In this document: one piece after another, positions 48,072 to 56,193 of the stretch
Numbering within the stretch: position 1 is the stretch's first letter
Layout: the number at the start of each line of letters is the position of its first letter
Source of the DNA: Gammaproteobacteria bacterium
Lineage (GTDB): Bacteria; Pseudomonadota; Gammaproteobacteria; Steroidobacterales; GCA-2729495
DNA length: 57,749 nt
Reading direction: 5' to 3'
Assembly (NCBI GenBank): GCA_023383705.1
Contig: JAHDYM010000009.1
Span: forward strand, 1-57,749
Notes under the pieces: generated by a model
Databases searched by the model: none
What the model saw: only the letters and a program-made list of their open reading frames with translations
What the model was told of the DNA's origin: nothing
Position numbers and translations under genes: made by a program

Positions 48072-49382
48072 ATGAGCAGACCCAGCTTCTACCGTGCTGC
48101 CGCCTTTGCTGCATTGCTGATGGTTTCAGCGGCCCTGCGTGCCGAGTTGCAGATCGAGATTACGGCCGGCGTCGACAAGGCGGTGCCCATCGCTGTGGTG
48201 CCTTTTGGCTGGAGTGGCCCGGGCGCCCAGCCACCGCGGGATGCCGCCGCCATCGTGGCCGCCGACCTCGCACGCTCCGGCCGCTTCGCGCCCATGGACC
48301 GCAAGGACATGCTGCAGAAGCCCACCACGGGCGCCGAGGTCAAGTTCGATGACTGGAAGATCCAGGGCGCCGAAGTCCTGGTGATCGGCAGGGTGGTGCA
48401 GGTGGCCGGCGACCAGTACGAGATCCAGTTTCAGGTCTTCGACGTGCTGCGCGGTGAGCAACTGCTGGCTTACCGGCAGGCCAGCAGCGCGGCCGATTTT
48501 CGCCGCAACAGCCATCGGGTCGCAGACCGGATCTACGAGATACTGACCGGCATCCGCGGCATATTTTCCACCCGCATCGCCTACGTGACGGCAGTTGGCC
48601 CGGCTGAAAAGCGCATCTTCCGGCTGATCGTCGCGGATGCAGACGGCGAGAATCCGCAGCTCATGTTCGAGTCGACGCAGCCGGTCATGTCGCCGGCCTG
48701 GTCGCCGGACGGGCGCCGTATCGCCTATGTATCCTTTGAAAACCGCCGTTCGGAAATCTATGTGCAGGACCTGCGCTCCGGTTCCCGCAAGCGCGTTTCG
48801 GCGCGGCCCGGGGTCAATGGCGCGCCGGCCTGGTCGCCGGACGGCCGGCAACTCGCGGTGTCGCTGTCGCGGCAGGACGGCAATCTGGATATCTACACGC
48901 TGGACCTCGACAGCCAGATGCTGACGCGGCTGACCAGCGGTGCGGCAATCGATACCGAGCCCACCTGGTCCCTGGACGGTCAGCAGGTCTACTACACCTC
49001 CGACTCGACCGGCGGACCGCAGGTTTACCGCGTGCCCGCCCGGGGCGGCACCATCCAGCGTGTCACTTTCGAGGGCAACTACAACGCCAGGCCCCGCATG
49101 TCACCGGACGGCAAGCAGCTGGCTGTCGTGCATAACGATCGCGGCAGCTATAGAATTGCCGTCGTTGATCTGGCCCGCTCGTATACCCAGGTGTTGTCTG
49201 ACGGTCGCCTGGATGAGTCGCCAAGCTTCGCTCCCAATGGTGAGACGCTCATCTACGCGACCCGCGAGGGCAAGCGCGGAGTGCTTGCCACGGTCAGTGC
49301 AAATGGCCGCATCAAGCAGCGTCTCTCGGCAGTCGAGGGTGATGTGCGGGAGCCGGCCTGGTCGCCATTTCCGCTCAACTGA
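48072..49382 (+). CDS. tolB: Tol-Pal periplasmic beta-propeller TolB
   Basis: A 436-residue periplasmic protein. The signal peptide (FYRAAAFAALLMVSAALRA) is followed by the TolB N-terminal domain (LQIEITAGVDKAVPIAVVPF) and a six-bladed propeller of repeats with the pattern SPAWSPDGRRIAYVS, GAPAWSPDGRQLAVSL and RPRMSPDGKQLAVVH. TolB binds Pal and TolA. The start ATG at 48072 fits the signal peptide; 28 bases separate it from tolA. Confidence 0.96.
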   Translation: MSRPSFYRAAAFAALLMVSAALRAELQIEITAGVDKAVPIAVVPFGWSGPGAQPPRDAAAIVAADLARSGRFAPMDRKDMLQKPTTGAEVKFDDWKIQGAEVLVIGRVVQVAGDQYEIQFQVFDVLRGEQLLAYRQASSAADFRRNSHRVADRIYEILTGIRGIFSTRIAYVTAVGPAEKRIFRLIVADADGENPQLMFESTQPVMSPAWSPDGRRIAYVSFENRRSEIYVQDLRSGSRKRVSARPGVNGAPAWSPDGRQLAVSLSRQDGNLDIYTLDLDSQMLTRLTSGAAIDTEPTWSLDGQQVYYTSDSTGGPQVYRVPARGGTIQRVTFEGNYNARPRMSPDGKQLAVVHNDRGSYRIAVVDLARSYTQVLSDGRLDESPSFAPNGETLIYATREGKRGVLATVSANGRIKQRLSAVEGDVREPAWSPFPLN

Positions 49383-49431
49383 TTTTTTCCGGTTCGCTTT
49401 TTTTCTGAAGTTGTTCAAGGAGTTTGCCTAG

Positions 49432-49968
49432 ATGACTATCGTGAAGAATGTTGCCGCATTGCTGGCAGTCGTGCTGCTGGCCGCTTGTGCGGGCCCGTCG
49501 AAGTCCACGGTCGACGAGAATGCCGGCTCGGCTGCGGGCGCACAGGGCGGCGCCATGTCTTCCGGCGTGGGCGATGCCGGTGCCGGGCAGGGCAGCGCGA
49601 TGGGCGGCAGTGCGCTGGGCGGCCCGGGTGCTGCGCAGGAAAACCGGGTCATCTACTTTGAATATGACCGTTTCGACGTGAAGTCGGAGTACAACACGGT
49701 CCTGCAGGCCCATGGCAAGTACCTGTCGGCCAACCCGGCATCGAAGGTGCGGCTCGAGGGCCATGCGGATGAGCGTGGCAGCCGCGAGTACAACATCGGC
49801 CTGGGCGAGAAGCGCGCACAGGCGGTCCGCAACGTGCTGCTGCTGCAGGGTGCCGCTTCCGACCAGATCAGCACGGTGAGCTTCGGTGAAGAGCGCCCGG
49901 CGGTCACCGGTGACGATGAAGAGGCATGGACGCTGAATCGTCGCGTCGAGATCGTGTACGGACCCTGA
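49432..49968 (+). CDS. pal: Peptidoglycan-associated lipoprotein Pal
   Basis: A 178-residue outer-membrane lipoprotein. The lipobox LLAAC places the lipid on Cys21, then a linker unusually rich in Gly, Ala and Ser (GSAAGAQGGAMSSGVGDAGA) leads to the OmpA-like domain (about 78-178) with VIYFEYDRFDV and the peptidoglycan-contact residues in LEGHADERGSREYNIGLGEKR. It anchors the outer membrane to the wall and is pulled by TolA/TolB. Follows tolB by 49 bases. Confidence 0.96.
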   Translation: MTIVKNVAALLAVVLLAACAGPSKSTVDENAGSAAGAQGGAMSSGVGDAGAGQGSAMGGSALGGPGAAQENRVIYFEYDRFDVKSEYNTVLQAHGKYLSANPASKVRLEGHADERGSREYNIGLGEKRAQAVRNVLLLQGAASDQISTVSFGEERPAVTGDDEEAWTLNRRVEIVYGP

Positions 49969-49984
49969 GCGACTGGAGTCCCAC

Positions 49985-50800
49985 ATGCTGCAGCCGCGTA
50001 TCCGTCCCTTGTCCCGTTTGCCCCGGCCCATGCTCGCCGCCTTCCTGGTTGCGAGCATGGGCGCCGGCTGCGCGATCGTGCCACCGGAAGAGGACCCGAC
50101 CTTCATCAAGCTGTCGGAGCTGGATTCCCGCCTGACCCGGGTCGAGCGGGTGGTCGACAGCGAGGGTCTGGTGAACATCCTCAAGCAGCTCGAGCAGCTG
50201 GAGGCAGAGAGCAAGGCCCTGCGCGGTCAGGTCGAGACCCTGCAGTTCCAGCTGGAGCAGGCGGGTTCGGCACAGAAGCAGCAGTACCAGGATGTGGACC
50301 GGCGCCTGCAGGGCATCGAGAGGTCGGTCAGCGAGCGCAGCGGTGCACAGGCCGAAGGCACCAGCGTGCTGGACGGCAAGGTGCTGAAGGCCGGCCAGTT
50401 GCCCGTGCCCGGTGGCAGCGACCGGGCCAACTACCAGGCCGCCTTCGAGCTGCTCAAGCAGGGCCGGCACAAGGAGGCCAATGCGGCCTTGCGCCAGTTC
50501 ATGGTGGCTTTCCCGGAGAGCTCGCTGCTCGACAACGCGCAGTACTGGCTGGCTGAAACCGATTACGTCCGCCAGCGCTTCGAGAAAGCCCTGGCCGAAT
50601 TCACCATCGTGGTCGACAAGTATCCGCAGTCACGCAAGATTCCCGATGCGCTGCTCAAGATCGGTTACTGCAACTACGAGCTGAAGCGCTACTCGGCTGC
50701 CCGCAAGTCGCTGCAGGCGGTGGTGGCCAGCTATCCGGAGACCACGGCAGCACGCTTGGCCGGTCAGCGCCTGGAGAGCATGCGCGCCGAGGGCATCTAG
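49985..50800 (+). CDS. cpoB: Tol-Pal accessory protein CpoB (YbgF)
   Basis: A 271-residue periplasmic protein coordinating peptidoglycan synthesis with Tol-Pal constriction. A signal segment (LAAFLVASMGAGCAIV) contains a Cys that might be lipidated, which would be unusual for the family, though the -3 residue is not ideal. A coiled-coil (about 45-110) and tetratricopeptide repeats (ANYQAAFELLKQGRHKEANA...SSLLDNAQYWLAETDYVRQRFEKAL) follow. It starts 16 bases after pal. Confidence 0.92.
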   Translation: MLQPRIRPLSRLPRPMLAAFLVASMGAGCAIVPPEEDPTFIKLSELDSRLTRVERVVDSEGLVNILKQLEQLEAESKALRGQVETLQFQLEQAGSAQKQQYQDVDRRLQGIERSVSERSGAQAEGTSVLDGKVLKAGQLPVPGGSDRANYQAAFELLKQGRHKEANAALRQFMVAFPESSLLDNAQYWLAETDYVRQRFEKALAEFTIVVDKYPQSRKIPDALLKIGYCNYELKRYSAARKSLQAVVASYPETTAARLAGQRLESMRAEGI

Positions 50801-50841
50801 CCGGCTCGCGACCGGTTGCCCCTCCGTTGCGGAGACAGCTC

Positions 50842-51483
50842 GTGTCAGCCTTGCGCATCACCGAGATCTTTCACTCCCTGCAGGGGGAGGCGCGGCCGGC
50901 CGGCTACCCGACCGCTTTCATCCGTCTCACGGGTTGTCCGCTGCGCTGTGTTTACTGCGATACCAGCTATGCCTTCCAGGGCGGCATGCGCCTCGGTATT
51001 GCGGATGTCCTCGAGCGGATAGCGGAATTCAGCGTCCGCCATGTCTGCGTGACCGGTGGCGAGCCGCTGGCCCAGCCGGCCTGCCTCGAGCTGCTGGCTG
51101 CGCTGTGCGATGCCGGCTACACCGTATCGCTGGAAACCAGCGGGGCGCTCGATATCTCCGCGGTCGATGCGCGCGTGATGGTGGTGCTGGATATCAAGAC
51201 GCCGGATTCCGGCGAAAGCGAACGCAACCTCTGGGCAAACCTTGCCCGTCTCAAGCGCGAAGACCAGATCAAGCTCGTGATCTGCAGCCGTGCCGATTAC
51301 GAATGGGCGAAGGGCGTCCTTGCCGAACGCAGGCTCGAGCAGGTGTGCGAGGTGCTGTTTTCGCCCTCGTGGGGACAGCTGCCCGCGCGCGACCTGGCGG
51401 AGTGGGTGCTTGCCGACCGCTTGCCGGTGCGTTTCCAGCTCCAGCTGCACAAGTATCTCTGGGGCGATGCGCCCGGTCATTGA
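50842..51483 (+). CDS. queE: 7-carboxy-7-deazaguanine synthase QueE
   Basis: A 213-residue radical SAM enzyme in queuosine precursor synthesis, converting 6-carboxytetrahydropterin to 7-carboxy-7-deazaguanine. The [4Fe-4S] motif is [11 protein letters not shown] (Cys-x3-Cys-x2-Cys), preceded by [24 protein letters not shown] and followed by [15 protein letters not shown] at 50842 has ggag at 50831-50834. It follows cpoB and is followed by queC, the next enzyme of the pathway. Confidence 0.94.
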   Translation: MSALRITEIFHSLQGEARPAGYPTAFIRLTGCPLRCVYCDTSYAFQGGMRLGIADVLERIAEFSVRHVCVTGGEPLAQPACLELLAALCDAGYTVSLETSGALDISAVDARVMVVLDIKTPDSGESERNLWANLARLKREDQIKLVICSRADYEWAKGVLAERRLEQVCEVLFSPSWGQLPARDLAEWVLADRLPVRFQLQLHKYLWGDAPGH

Positions 51484-51499
51484 GCAGGTGGCATCGGGC

Positions 51500-52204
51500 A
51501 TGGCCGGGCAAGGCAAACGAGCGGTGGTGTTGCTGTCCGGCGGGATGGACTCCGCTGTCTGCCTGGCGATGGCGCGGCGCGACGGCTTTGCCTGTCATGC
51601 GCTGAGTTTTGACTACGGGCAGCGGCATCGTGCCGAGCTGCATGCGGCGGCACGGCTGGCAGCGCACATGGGTGCCGCCGAACACCGCACGCTCACCATC
51701 GGCCTCGGCGAGATCGGTGGTTCAGCCCTGACAGACAGCCGCATTGCCGTCCCGGATGCGCCCGGTGAGGGGATCCCCGTCACCTATGTTCCGGCCCGCA
51801 ACACCGTCTTTCTGGCCTTTGCGCTTGGCTGGGCCGAGGTGCTCGACGCCGACCGGATCTATACCGGCGTGAATGCCGTCGACTATTCCGGCTATCCGGA
51901 TTGCCGGCCCGAATACCTGCAGGCATTCCAGCGACTTGCCGATCTTGCCACGCGCCGTGGCGTGGAGGGGCGGCCCATCGAGTTGTACGCACCGTTGCTC
52001 GATCTCAGCAAGGCGGCGATCGTGGCAGCCGGTGTGGGCCTGGGCGTCGATTTTGCCCGGACGGTCTCGTGCTATCAGGCCGACGAGGAGGGTGCGGCCT
52101 GTGGCCGCTGCGACGCCTGCCGGCTTCGCCAGGCGGGTTTCCTGGCGGCGGGCATCGCCGATCCAACCCGCTATCGTTTGCCTGATCCGGAGCCGCCGGC
52201 ATAG
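51500..52204 (+). CDS. queC: 7-cyano-7-deazaguanine synthase QueC
   Basis: A 234-residue ATP-dependent amide/nitrile-forming enzyme that makes preQ0 from the QueE product. The pyrophosphatase loop is [13 protein letters not shown], then [14 protein letters not shown] and the zinc motif [21 protein letters not shown] (Cys residues of the C-terminal site). The start is uncertain: ATG 51500 fits family length, while ATG 51467 would overlap queE by 17 bases. Together with queE it supplies tRNA modification; queD and queF are not in the window. Confidence 0.94.
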   Translation: MAGQGKRAVVLLSGGMDSAVCLAMARRDGFACHALSFDYGQRHRAELHAAARLAAHMGAAEHRTLTIGLGEIGGSALTDSRIAVPDAPGEGIPVTYVPARNTVFLAFALGWAEVLDADRIYTGVNAVDYSGYPDCRPEYLQAFQRLADLATRRGVEGRPIELYAPLLDLSKAAIVAAGVGLGVDFARTVSCYQADEEGAACGRCDACRLRQAGFLAAGIADPTRYRLPDPEPPA

Positions 52205-52248
52205 AATGCCGCGCATTCCCAGCCCTCGCGGCACCCGAAACCCGATAT

Positions 52249-52324
52249 GGGCCGTTAGCTCAGGTGGTAGAGCATCGGACTTTTAATCCGTTGGTCGATG
52301 GTTCGAGTCCATCACGGCCCACCA
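52249..52324 (+). tRNA. tRNA-Lys (UUU anticodon)
   Basis: A complete 76-base tRNA. The 5' strand gggccgt pairs with acggccc, the D arm is gctcaggtggtagagc, the anticodon loop cttttaa (TTT at 52282-52284), the T arm gatgg/ttcgagt/ccatc, and CCA is encoded. The top pair of the anticodon stem is a T-T mismatch; all other stems pair. It lies 44 bases after queC. Confidence 0.96.
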
Positions 52325-52334
52325 ATCGCGAAAA

Positions 52335-52387
52335 GAAAAAGGTGTCAGATTTATTTTCTCGTCGAAAATGAATCTGACACCTTTTTC
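52335..52387. repeat. Perfect 24-bp inverted repeat, REP-like palindrome
   Basis: Arms 52335-52358 and 52364-52387 pair over 24 positions (one G-T wobble) around a tcgtc loop. The arm contains ggtgtcagatt, which I recall as part of REP-like palindromes spread in many proteobacterial genomes and associated with RAYT transposases; that is recollection, not a search. It lies 10 bases after tRNA-Lys and can terminate transcription from both sides. The stop and final codons of the MauE-like gene fall inside it. Confidence 0.7.
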
Positions 52388-52887
52388 GTTTTCAGCAGCC
52401 GGTGACCGGCGATGTACAGCAGCACCAGGACACCAGTGGCGGTCGCAGCGACCAGCAGCTCCGCCGGTCCCGGGGGCCGCTGGCTGCCTGCCAGATACAA
52501 GGGTGCAAGTGCCGCGCCAGCCAGGACGATGTTGCGCAACACCAGCCAGCTGCTCAATGCCTGCGGGGCAGCACCGCAGCCGCAATCGAGATTGCGTCGG
52601 CCGCGGCCGAGGTTCACGGCCATGGCCAGCGCATAGGCCAGCAGCAGGCCGGCGGCGGCATAGGCCGCAGCGCTGAACCCGGCGATCAGCCCGAGGGCAA
52701 TGGCTACTTCGGTCCATGGCAGAATAACCGCGATGCCCATCGCCTGGCGCGGTGGCAGCAACTGGTAGGCGAGTGCCGCGGCATAAAAGTCCCGGCGCTG
52801 TCTGAGCTTGGCCAGTGCCGCCGTGGCGAACAGGATGGCCAGTGCCAGGCGCATGACCAGGGTGAAGAGGCTAGCGATGTCGTTCAT
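52351..52887 (-). CDS. MauE/DoxX-like membrane protein
   Basis: A 178-residue protein with four to five membrane helices (LFTLVMRLALAILFATAALAK, GIAVILPWTEVAIALGLIAG, AAAGLLLAYALAMAVNL, ELLVAATATGVLVLLYIAG) and a Cys-x-Cys pair in RRNLDCGCGAAPQ. That is the MauE arrangement: a redox-associated membrane protein first described in methylamine dehydrogenase maturation. The start ATG at 52887 fits the first helix. The C-terminal residues KKVSDSFSTRK are encoded by the hairpin element and are probably not original. No mau genes are near. Confidence 0.78.
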   Translation of the reverse strand: MNDIASLFTLVMRLALAILFATAALAKLRQRRDFYAAALAYQLLPPRQAMGIAVILPWTEVAIALGLIAGFSAAAYAAAGLLLAYALAMAVNLGRGRRNLDCGCGAAPQALSSWLVLRNIVLAGAALAPLYLAGSQRPPGPAELLVAATATGVLVLLYIAGHRLLKTKKVSDSFSTRK

Positions 52888-52937
52888 GTCCACGGATGCA
52901 TGTTGGTCGGACCCGAATTCCGCACGCGGTGAATGCC

Positions 52938-53804
52938 ATGCCAAAGGATAGTCGAAGTGCCTGGAATCCCGGCCTGCAGCGTGCAGTACTGGTCGGGCTG
53001 GGCGCATTCCTGCGCCCGCTGGCGCAGTTCCTGCTGCGATCCGGGGTCGGTTACCGGGAGTTTGCCGATATCTCCAGGGCGGCATTCATTTCAGTTGCCG
53101 CCGAGGAATACGGTGTCCGGGGCCGGCCGGCCAGCCTTTCCCGTATCGCTGCCGTGACCGGCATCGGCCGCAAGGAAGTCGGCAGGGTCCAGAAGAGCGA
53201 CCTGGCGCAGCTGGAGGCAAGGTTCTGGGCCTCGGAGCTGAATCCCCTCACGCAGCTGTTGCACTTCTGGCACTCCGATCCGGACTACTCGGTGGACGGG
53301 GCACCCCGTTTGCTGGATTTCATGGGTGGCGAGCGCTCTTTTGCCGGGCTGGTTGCCAGGTATGCAGGCAATGTTGCGCCAGCCGTGGCCCGCTCCGAGC
53401 TCGAGCGCTGTGGTGCGATCGAAGAGGCGGCCGGCGGGCAGCTCCGCGCCGTGCGTCGTCAGTACACGCCGAACGAGGTCGATATCGAGTTCGTGCGCAG
53501 CATGGTTTTCTCGCTCAAGAGCCTGGCGGGTACCCTGGCGCACAACGCCGAGGTCATCTCACGCGAGGGCCTGCACACCACGAGTGGCCGCCTGGAGCGC
53601 TATGCGTGGACGACGCGGATCTCGGAGTCGTCGATGCGTGACTTCAAGCGGCTGTCCGAGCAGAAGGGTGAGGAACTATTGCACCAGCTGGACACATGGA
53701 TCGGCGAGAGGGAGCAGGCGGACCTGGCAGACGGCGCACTTCCCCCGCCGCAGCAACGCAGGATCTGTGGTCTTGGCGTCTATCACTTCGAGGCAGACAT
53801 CTGA
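52938..53804 (+). CDS. DUF6502-like protein
   Basis: A 288-residue soluble protein. The N-terminal ~90 residues (FLLRSGVGYREFADISRAAFI...RPASLSRIAAVTGIGRKEVGRV) resemble a helix-turn-helix, and this arrangement is what I associate with DUF6502. The rest is mostly helical and lacks known motifs, with ICGLGVYHFEADI at the end. The start ATG at 52938 follows the divergent MauE-like gene by 50 bases. Possibly a DNA-binding regulator; function not established. Confidence 0.65.
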   Translation: MPKDSRSAWNPGLQRAVLVGLGAFLRPLAQFLLRSGVGYREFADISRAAFISVAAEEYGVRGRPASLSRIAAVTGIGRKEVGRVQKSDLAQLEARFWASELNPLTQLLHFWHSDPDYSVDGAPRLLDFMGGERSFAGLVARYAGNVAPAVARSELERCGAIEEAAGGQLRAVRRQYTPNEVDIEFVRSMVFSLKSLAGTLAHNAEVISREGLHTTSGRLERYAWTTRISESSMRDFKRLSEQKGEELLHQLDTWIGEREQADLADGALPPPQQRRICGLGVYHFEADI

Positions 53805-53819
53805 GGCCTGCCCGCCATC

Positions 53820-54938
53820 CTATCCCGGGAACTCGGCCACTCCAGCCAGGCCGAGCCGCGGAACCACGCCCTTGGGCGTGTCCTTGACGCCAGTGCCACT
53901 GTCGATCATGCCGAGTATTTCGCCGCTCTCCATGCACACCCTGGCCATCATGCCGGTGAAAAAGTTGGTGGTGACGAAGGATTTCTGGTCTATGCCCGGC
54001 TGGATCATCGCCCAGCCGTAGGCGGGCAGCCGGTATTCGCGCAGCACCTGGCCGGCCTCGTCGAGCACCTCGACGGTTTCCCCACGGGTCAGCAGCAGGC
54101 GGCCGTCGCGCAGGTAGGCGACCGCAATGGCCCAGATGCGATCCATCTCGAATGGCCTGGTCTCGCCCGGGCAGACTTTCAGGTCCGGCATCTGCTTGCC
54201 GGTCCTGATGTTGAAGCGCATGACGCGTTTGCCGGTTTCGGTGGTGTAGGTCACGTAGTCTTCGGACGGGTGCAGGGTCATGTGCGTGATGCCCTTGAAG
54301 CCGAAGGGTTCAGGCGCGGTCTCGGGTGTCCACTCGTTGAGCATTTTTCCGTCGGCACTGAAGCGATACAGCTTGCCCTGGCCGATCAGGCCGTTGGTGC
54401 CCGGAATCGCGCGTATGCAGGTGCCGGGCGGTGGCGTGTTGCCCTTGAAGTAGTCGGCCAGCAGGATCGTGCCGTCGGCAAGGAAGCACGGGCTCGCCAG
54501 GCCAACGTCGGCAAACCTGGTTTCCGGCCGCAGGGCGCCGGAAGGCCGGACCTGCACGATGTGGTGTCCCTGGCAATCGCAACCCCACAGCGTGCCGTCG
54601 GGCGCGAAACGCAGGTGGACGATCAGGTGACTGGTGAAGCCGATCCACAGCACGCCCTTGTATTTCAGGTTCCGGTCGTACTGCACGATCCGTCCGACAC
54701 CGGCGTGGTTGTCGTGCGGGTTGTTGAGGTAGGTACAGCTCAGGAAGATGTCGCCCTTCTCGAAGGGTCTGATCGTTGAAACGGTGGGCGGGGTTGGCAG
54801 CGTTTCACCGTCCCATCCGGCATAGATCCGTTCGCAGATATCCTTTGGTACCGGTTTCACTGCGGCCGTGAATTTGGGCTGACCGGTCTCCGCGCTGTCG
54901 CCTTTTACAGTCTCAATCCGGGTTGCGTCACTGTTCAT
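53820..54938 (-). CDS. SMP-30-like beta-propeller protein
   Basis: A 372-residue protein without signal peptide. Repeats such as LIVHLRFAPDGTLWGCDCQG, ASPCFLADGTILLADYFKG and GITHMTLHPSEDYVTYTTE suggest a six-bladed propeller of the SMP-30/gluconolactonase or lactonase type. Metal-binding residues could not be assigned. It is 20 bases downstream of a DUF420-like membrane gene on the minus strand and divergent, beyond that gene, from a TetR regulator and a Rieske oxygenase, so a catabolic hydrolase role is plausible. Confidence 0.65.
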   Translation of the reverse strand: MNSDATRIETVKGDSAETGQPKFTAAVKPVPKDICERIYAGWDGETLPTPPTVSTIRPFEKGDIFLSCTYLNNPHDNHAGVGRIVQYDRNLKYKGVLWIGFTSHLIVHLRFAPDGTLWGCDCQGHHIVQVRPSGALRPETRFADVGLASPCFLADGTILLADYFKGNTPPPGTCIRAIPGTNGLIGQGKLYRFSADGKMLNEWTPETAPEPFGFKGITHMTLHPSEDYVTYTTETGKRVMRFNIRTGKQMPDLKVCPGETRPFEMDRIWAIAVAYLRDGRLLLTRGETVEVLDEAGQVLREYRLPAYGWAMIQPGIDQKSFVTTNFFTGMMARVCMESGEILGMIDSGTGVKDTPKGVVPRLGLAGVAEFPG

Positions 54939-54958
54939 CGCTTGATTTCCCCGTGCCC

Positions 54959-55435
54959 TCAGGCCACGAATCCGAAGTAGTAGAGCGGCGGTGAGGTAAC
55001 ACCAGCCAGGATCATGCAGATCATTCCGGCGCGGCCAATGCCCCGGTGGGTCTTGCTGAACTTGTTGGGCCGGGGCGGATTACCGAACTTGAACAGGGAA
55101 ATGGGGATCAGGATCACCCAGATGATGGAGGTCAGGATCGAGAAGAAGGTGTGGATGTAGATGGTCCAGTTGAGCAGGGCCGTGCCTTCGTAAATGCTGC
55201 CCTTGGTGAGTTCGAAGATGCCGCCGGACATCTTCAGGTCATACTCGAATATCGAGACGACGATGGCCAGGCTGATGCCGAGCCAGAGCTGGATGCGCCG
55301 ATGATTCACGTAGTCCTTCTGGGTGCGCGCCATGCGCCATGAAATGATCAGCAGGGGCAGGATGACGAGGAAAGACAGCATGACGATGTCCATCAGGATG
55401 TCAGCGCGGGAGCCGAGAAAGCCGGGTGGGAACAT
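54959..55435 (-). CDS. DUF420-like membrane protein
   Basis: A 158-residue protein with four hydrophobic segments: ILMDIVMLSFLVILPLLIISW, IQLWLGISLAIVVSIFEY, LNWTIYIHTFFSILTSIIWVILIPI and IGRAGMICMILAGVTSPPLYYFGF. A conserved-looking His lies in IYIHTFF and another in KTHRGIGR, like the haem-binding DUF420/YozB family. The start at 55435 (MFPPGF) is chosen because the first helix follows it; the frame is open to 55549, which would cover the promoter region of the divergent TetR gene. Possibly an electron carrier for the oxygenase nearby (inference). Confidence 0.65.
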   Translation of the reverse strand: MFPPGFLGSRADILMDIVMLSFLVILPLLIISWRMARTQKDYVNHRRIQLWLGISLAIVVSIFEYDLKMSGGIFELTKGSIYEGTALLNWTIYIHTFFSILTSIIWVILIPISLFKFGNPPRPNKFSKTHRGIGRAGMICMILAGVTSPPLYYFGFVA

Positions 55436-55562
55436 GTTTGCAACAACCTCGGGTGAATGGCTGGAATCGGACAGATCAGTCCGAAGTAGACCCCGGAATC
55501 TGGACTGTGTCAACAGGAAGCCTCGATAAAAAGCCACATAGAGGACCATGTCTTGAATTAAA

Positions 55563-55580
55563 TAGGACAGCTATGTCCTA
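55563..55580. promoter_or_regulatory. Palindromic operator candidate for the TetR regulator
   Basis: taggaca-gcta-tgtccta is a perfect 7-4-7 inverted repeat whose right edge is nine bases before the TetR start codon and about 130 bases before the divergent membrane gene. Position and symmetry fit autoregulation by a dimeric TetR protein. No second copy was seen in the gap. Confidence 0.45.
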
Positions 55581-55589
55581 ATAGCACGC

Positions 55590-56186
55590 ATGAGCGTGGC
55601 AAGAAAAAAAACCGCCGGCAGTCCGGGGAGCCCGGTTATCCGCCGTCGGGTTGCCGGGACCAGGGCGCGCGTCTGCCAGGTTGCGGCCAGGCAGTTCAAT
55701 GAGGAGAGCTATGCGGCGGTGAGCGTCGATGCGATCGTGGCGGCCGCCGGCATCGCGCGCAGCAGTTTCTACCGCTTCTTTCGTGACAAGGAAGAACTGC
55801 TTTGCCAGATCGTCGATCCGGTATTCGAACTGGCGGTCACGGAACTCGACCGTATATCCGTTGAACAGCCGGAAACCATCGTCAACGGCATCGCACGGAG
55901 CTACCTGCAGGTCTGGGCCACCCATCGCGACGGCCTCGTGCTGTCGATGAAGCTCGGTGCCACCCTGTTTCCGCTGGTGCAGAAGTCGCACGACAGGTAC
56001 GTCGCCAGGATCCTGGTGCTGATGGAGCATCTGCACGAATCGCGGATGTTGCGTCACGATAATCCGCGCATGGCAGCGCGGTTGCTGGCCCTCACGGCCG
56101 TGCCGGTGCTGCAGGTCTGCGAGAAGCACCCGCAGTTCGAGAACGTGTTCTGCAGCACCTTGCGTGGCCTGTTGCTGAAATGGTAG
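55590..56186 (+). CDS. TetR-family transcriptional regulator
   Basis: A 198-residue repressor. The N-terminal helix-turn-helix is SVDAIVAAAGIARSSFYRFFRDKEEL preceded by VCQVAARQFNEESY, and the remaining ~130 residues are the ligand-binding helical domain. It starts nine bases after a palindrome that could be its operator and ends seven bases before the Rieske oxygenase gene, so it is probably cotranscribed with and controls that gene and the divergent membrane/propeller pair. Ligand unknown. Confidence 0.92.
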   Translation: MSVARKKTAGSPGSPVIRRRVAGTRARVCQVAARQFNEESYAAVSVDAIVAAAGIARSSFYRFFRDKEELLCQIVDPVFELAVTELDRISVEQPETIVNGIARSYLQVWATHRDGLVLSMKLGATLFPLVQKSHDRYVARILVLMEHLHESRMLRHDNPRMAARLLALTAVPVLQVCEKHPQFENVFCSTLRGLLLKW

Positions 56187-56193
56187 CCCCCTG

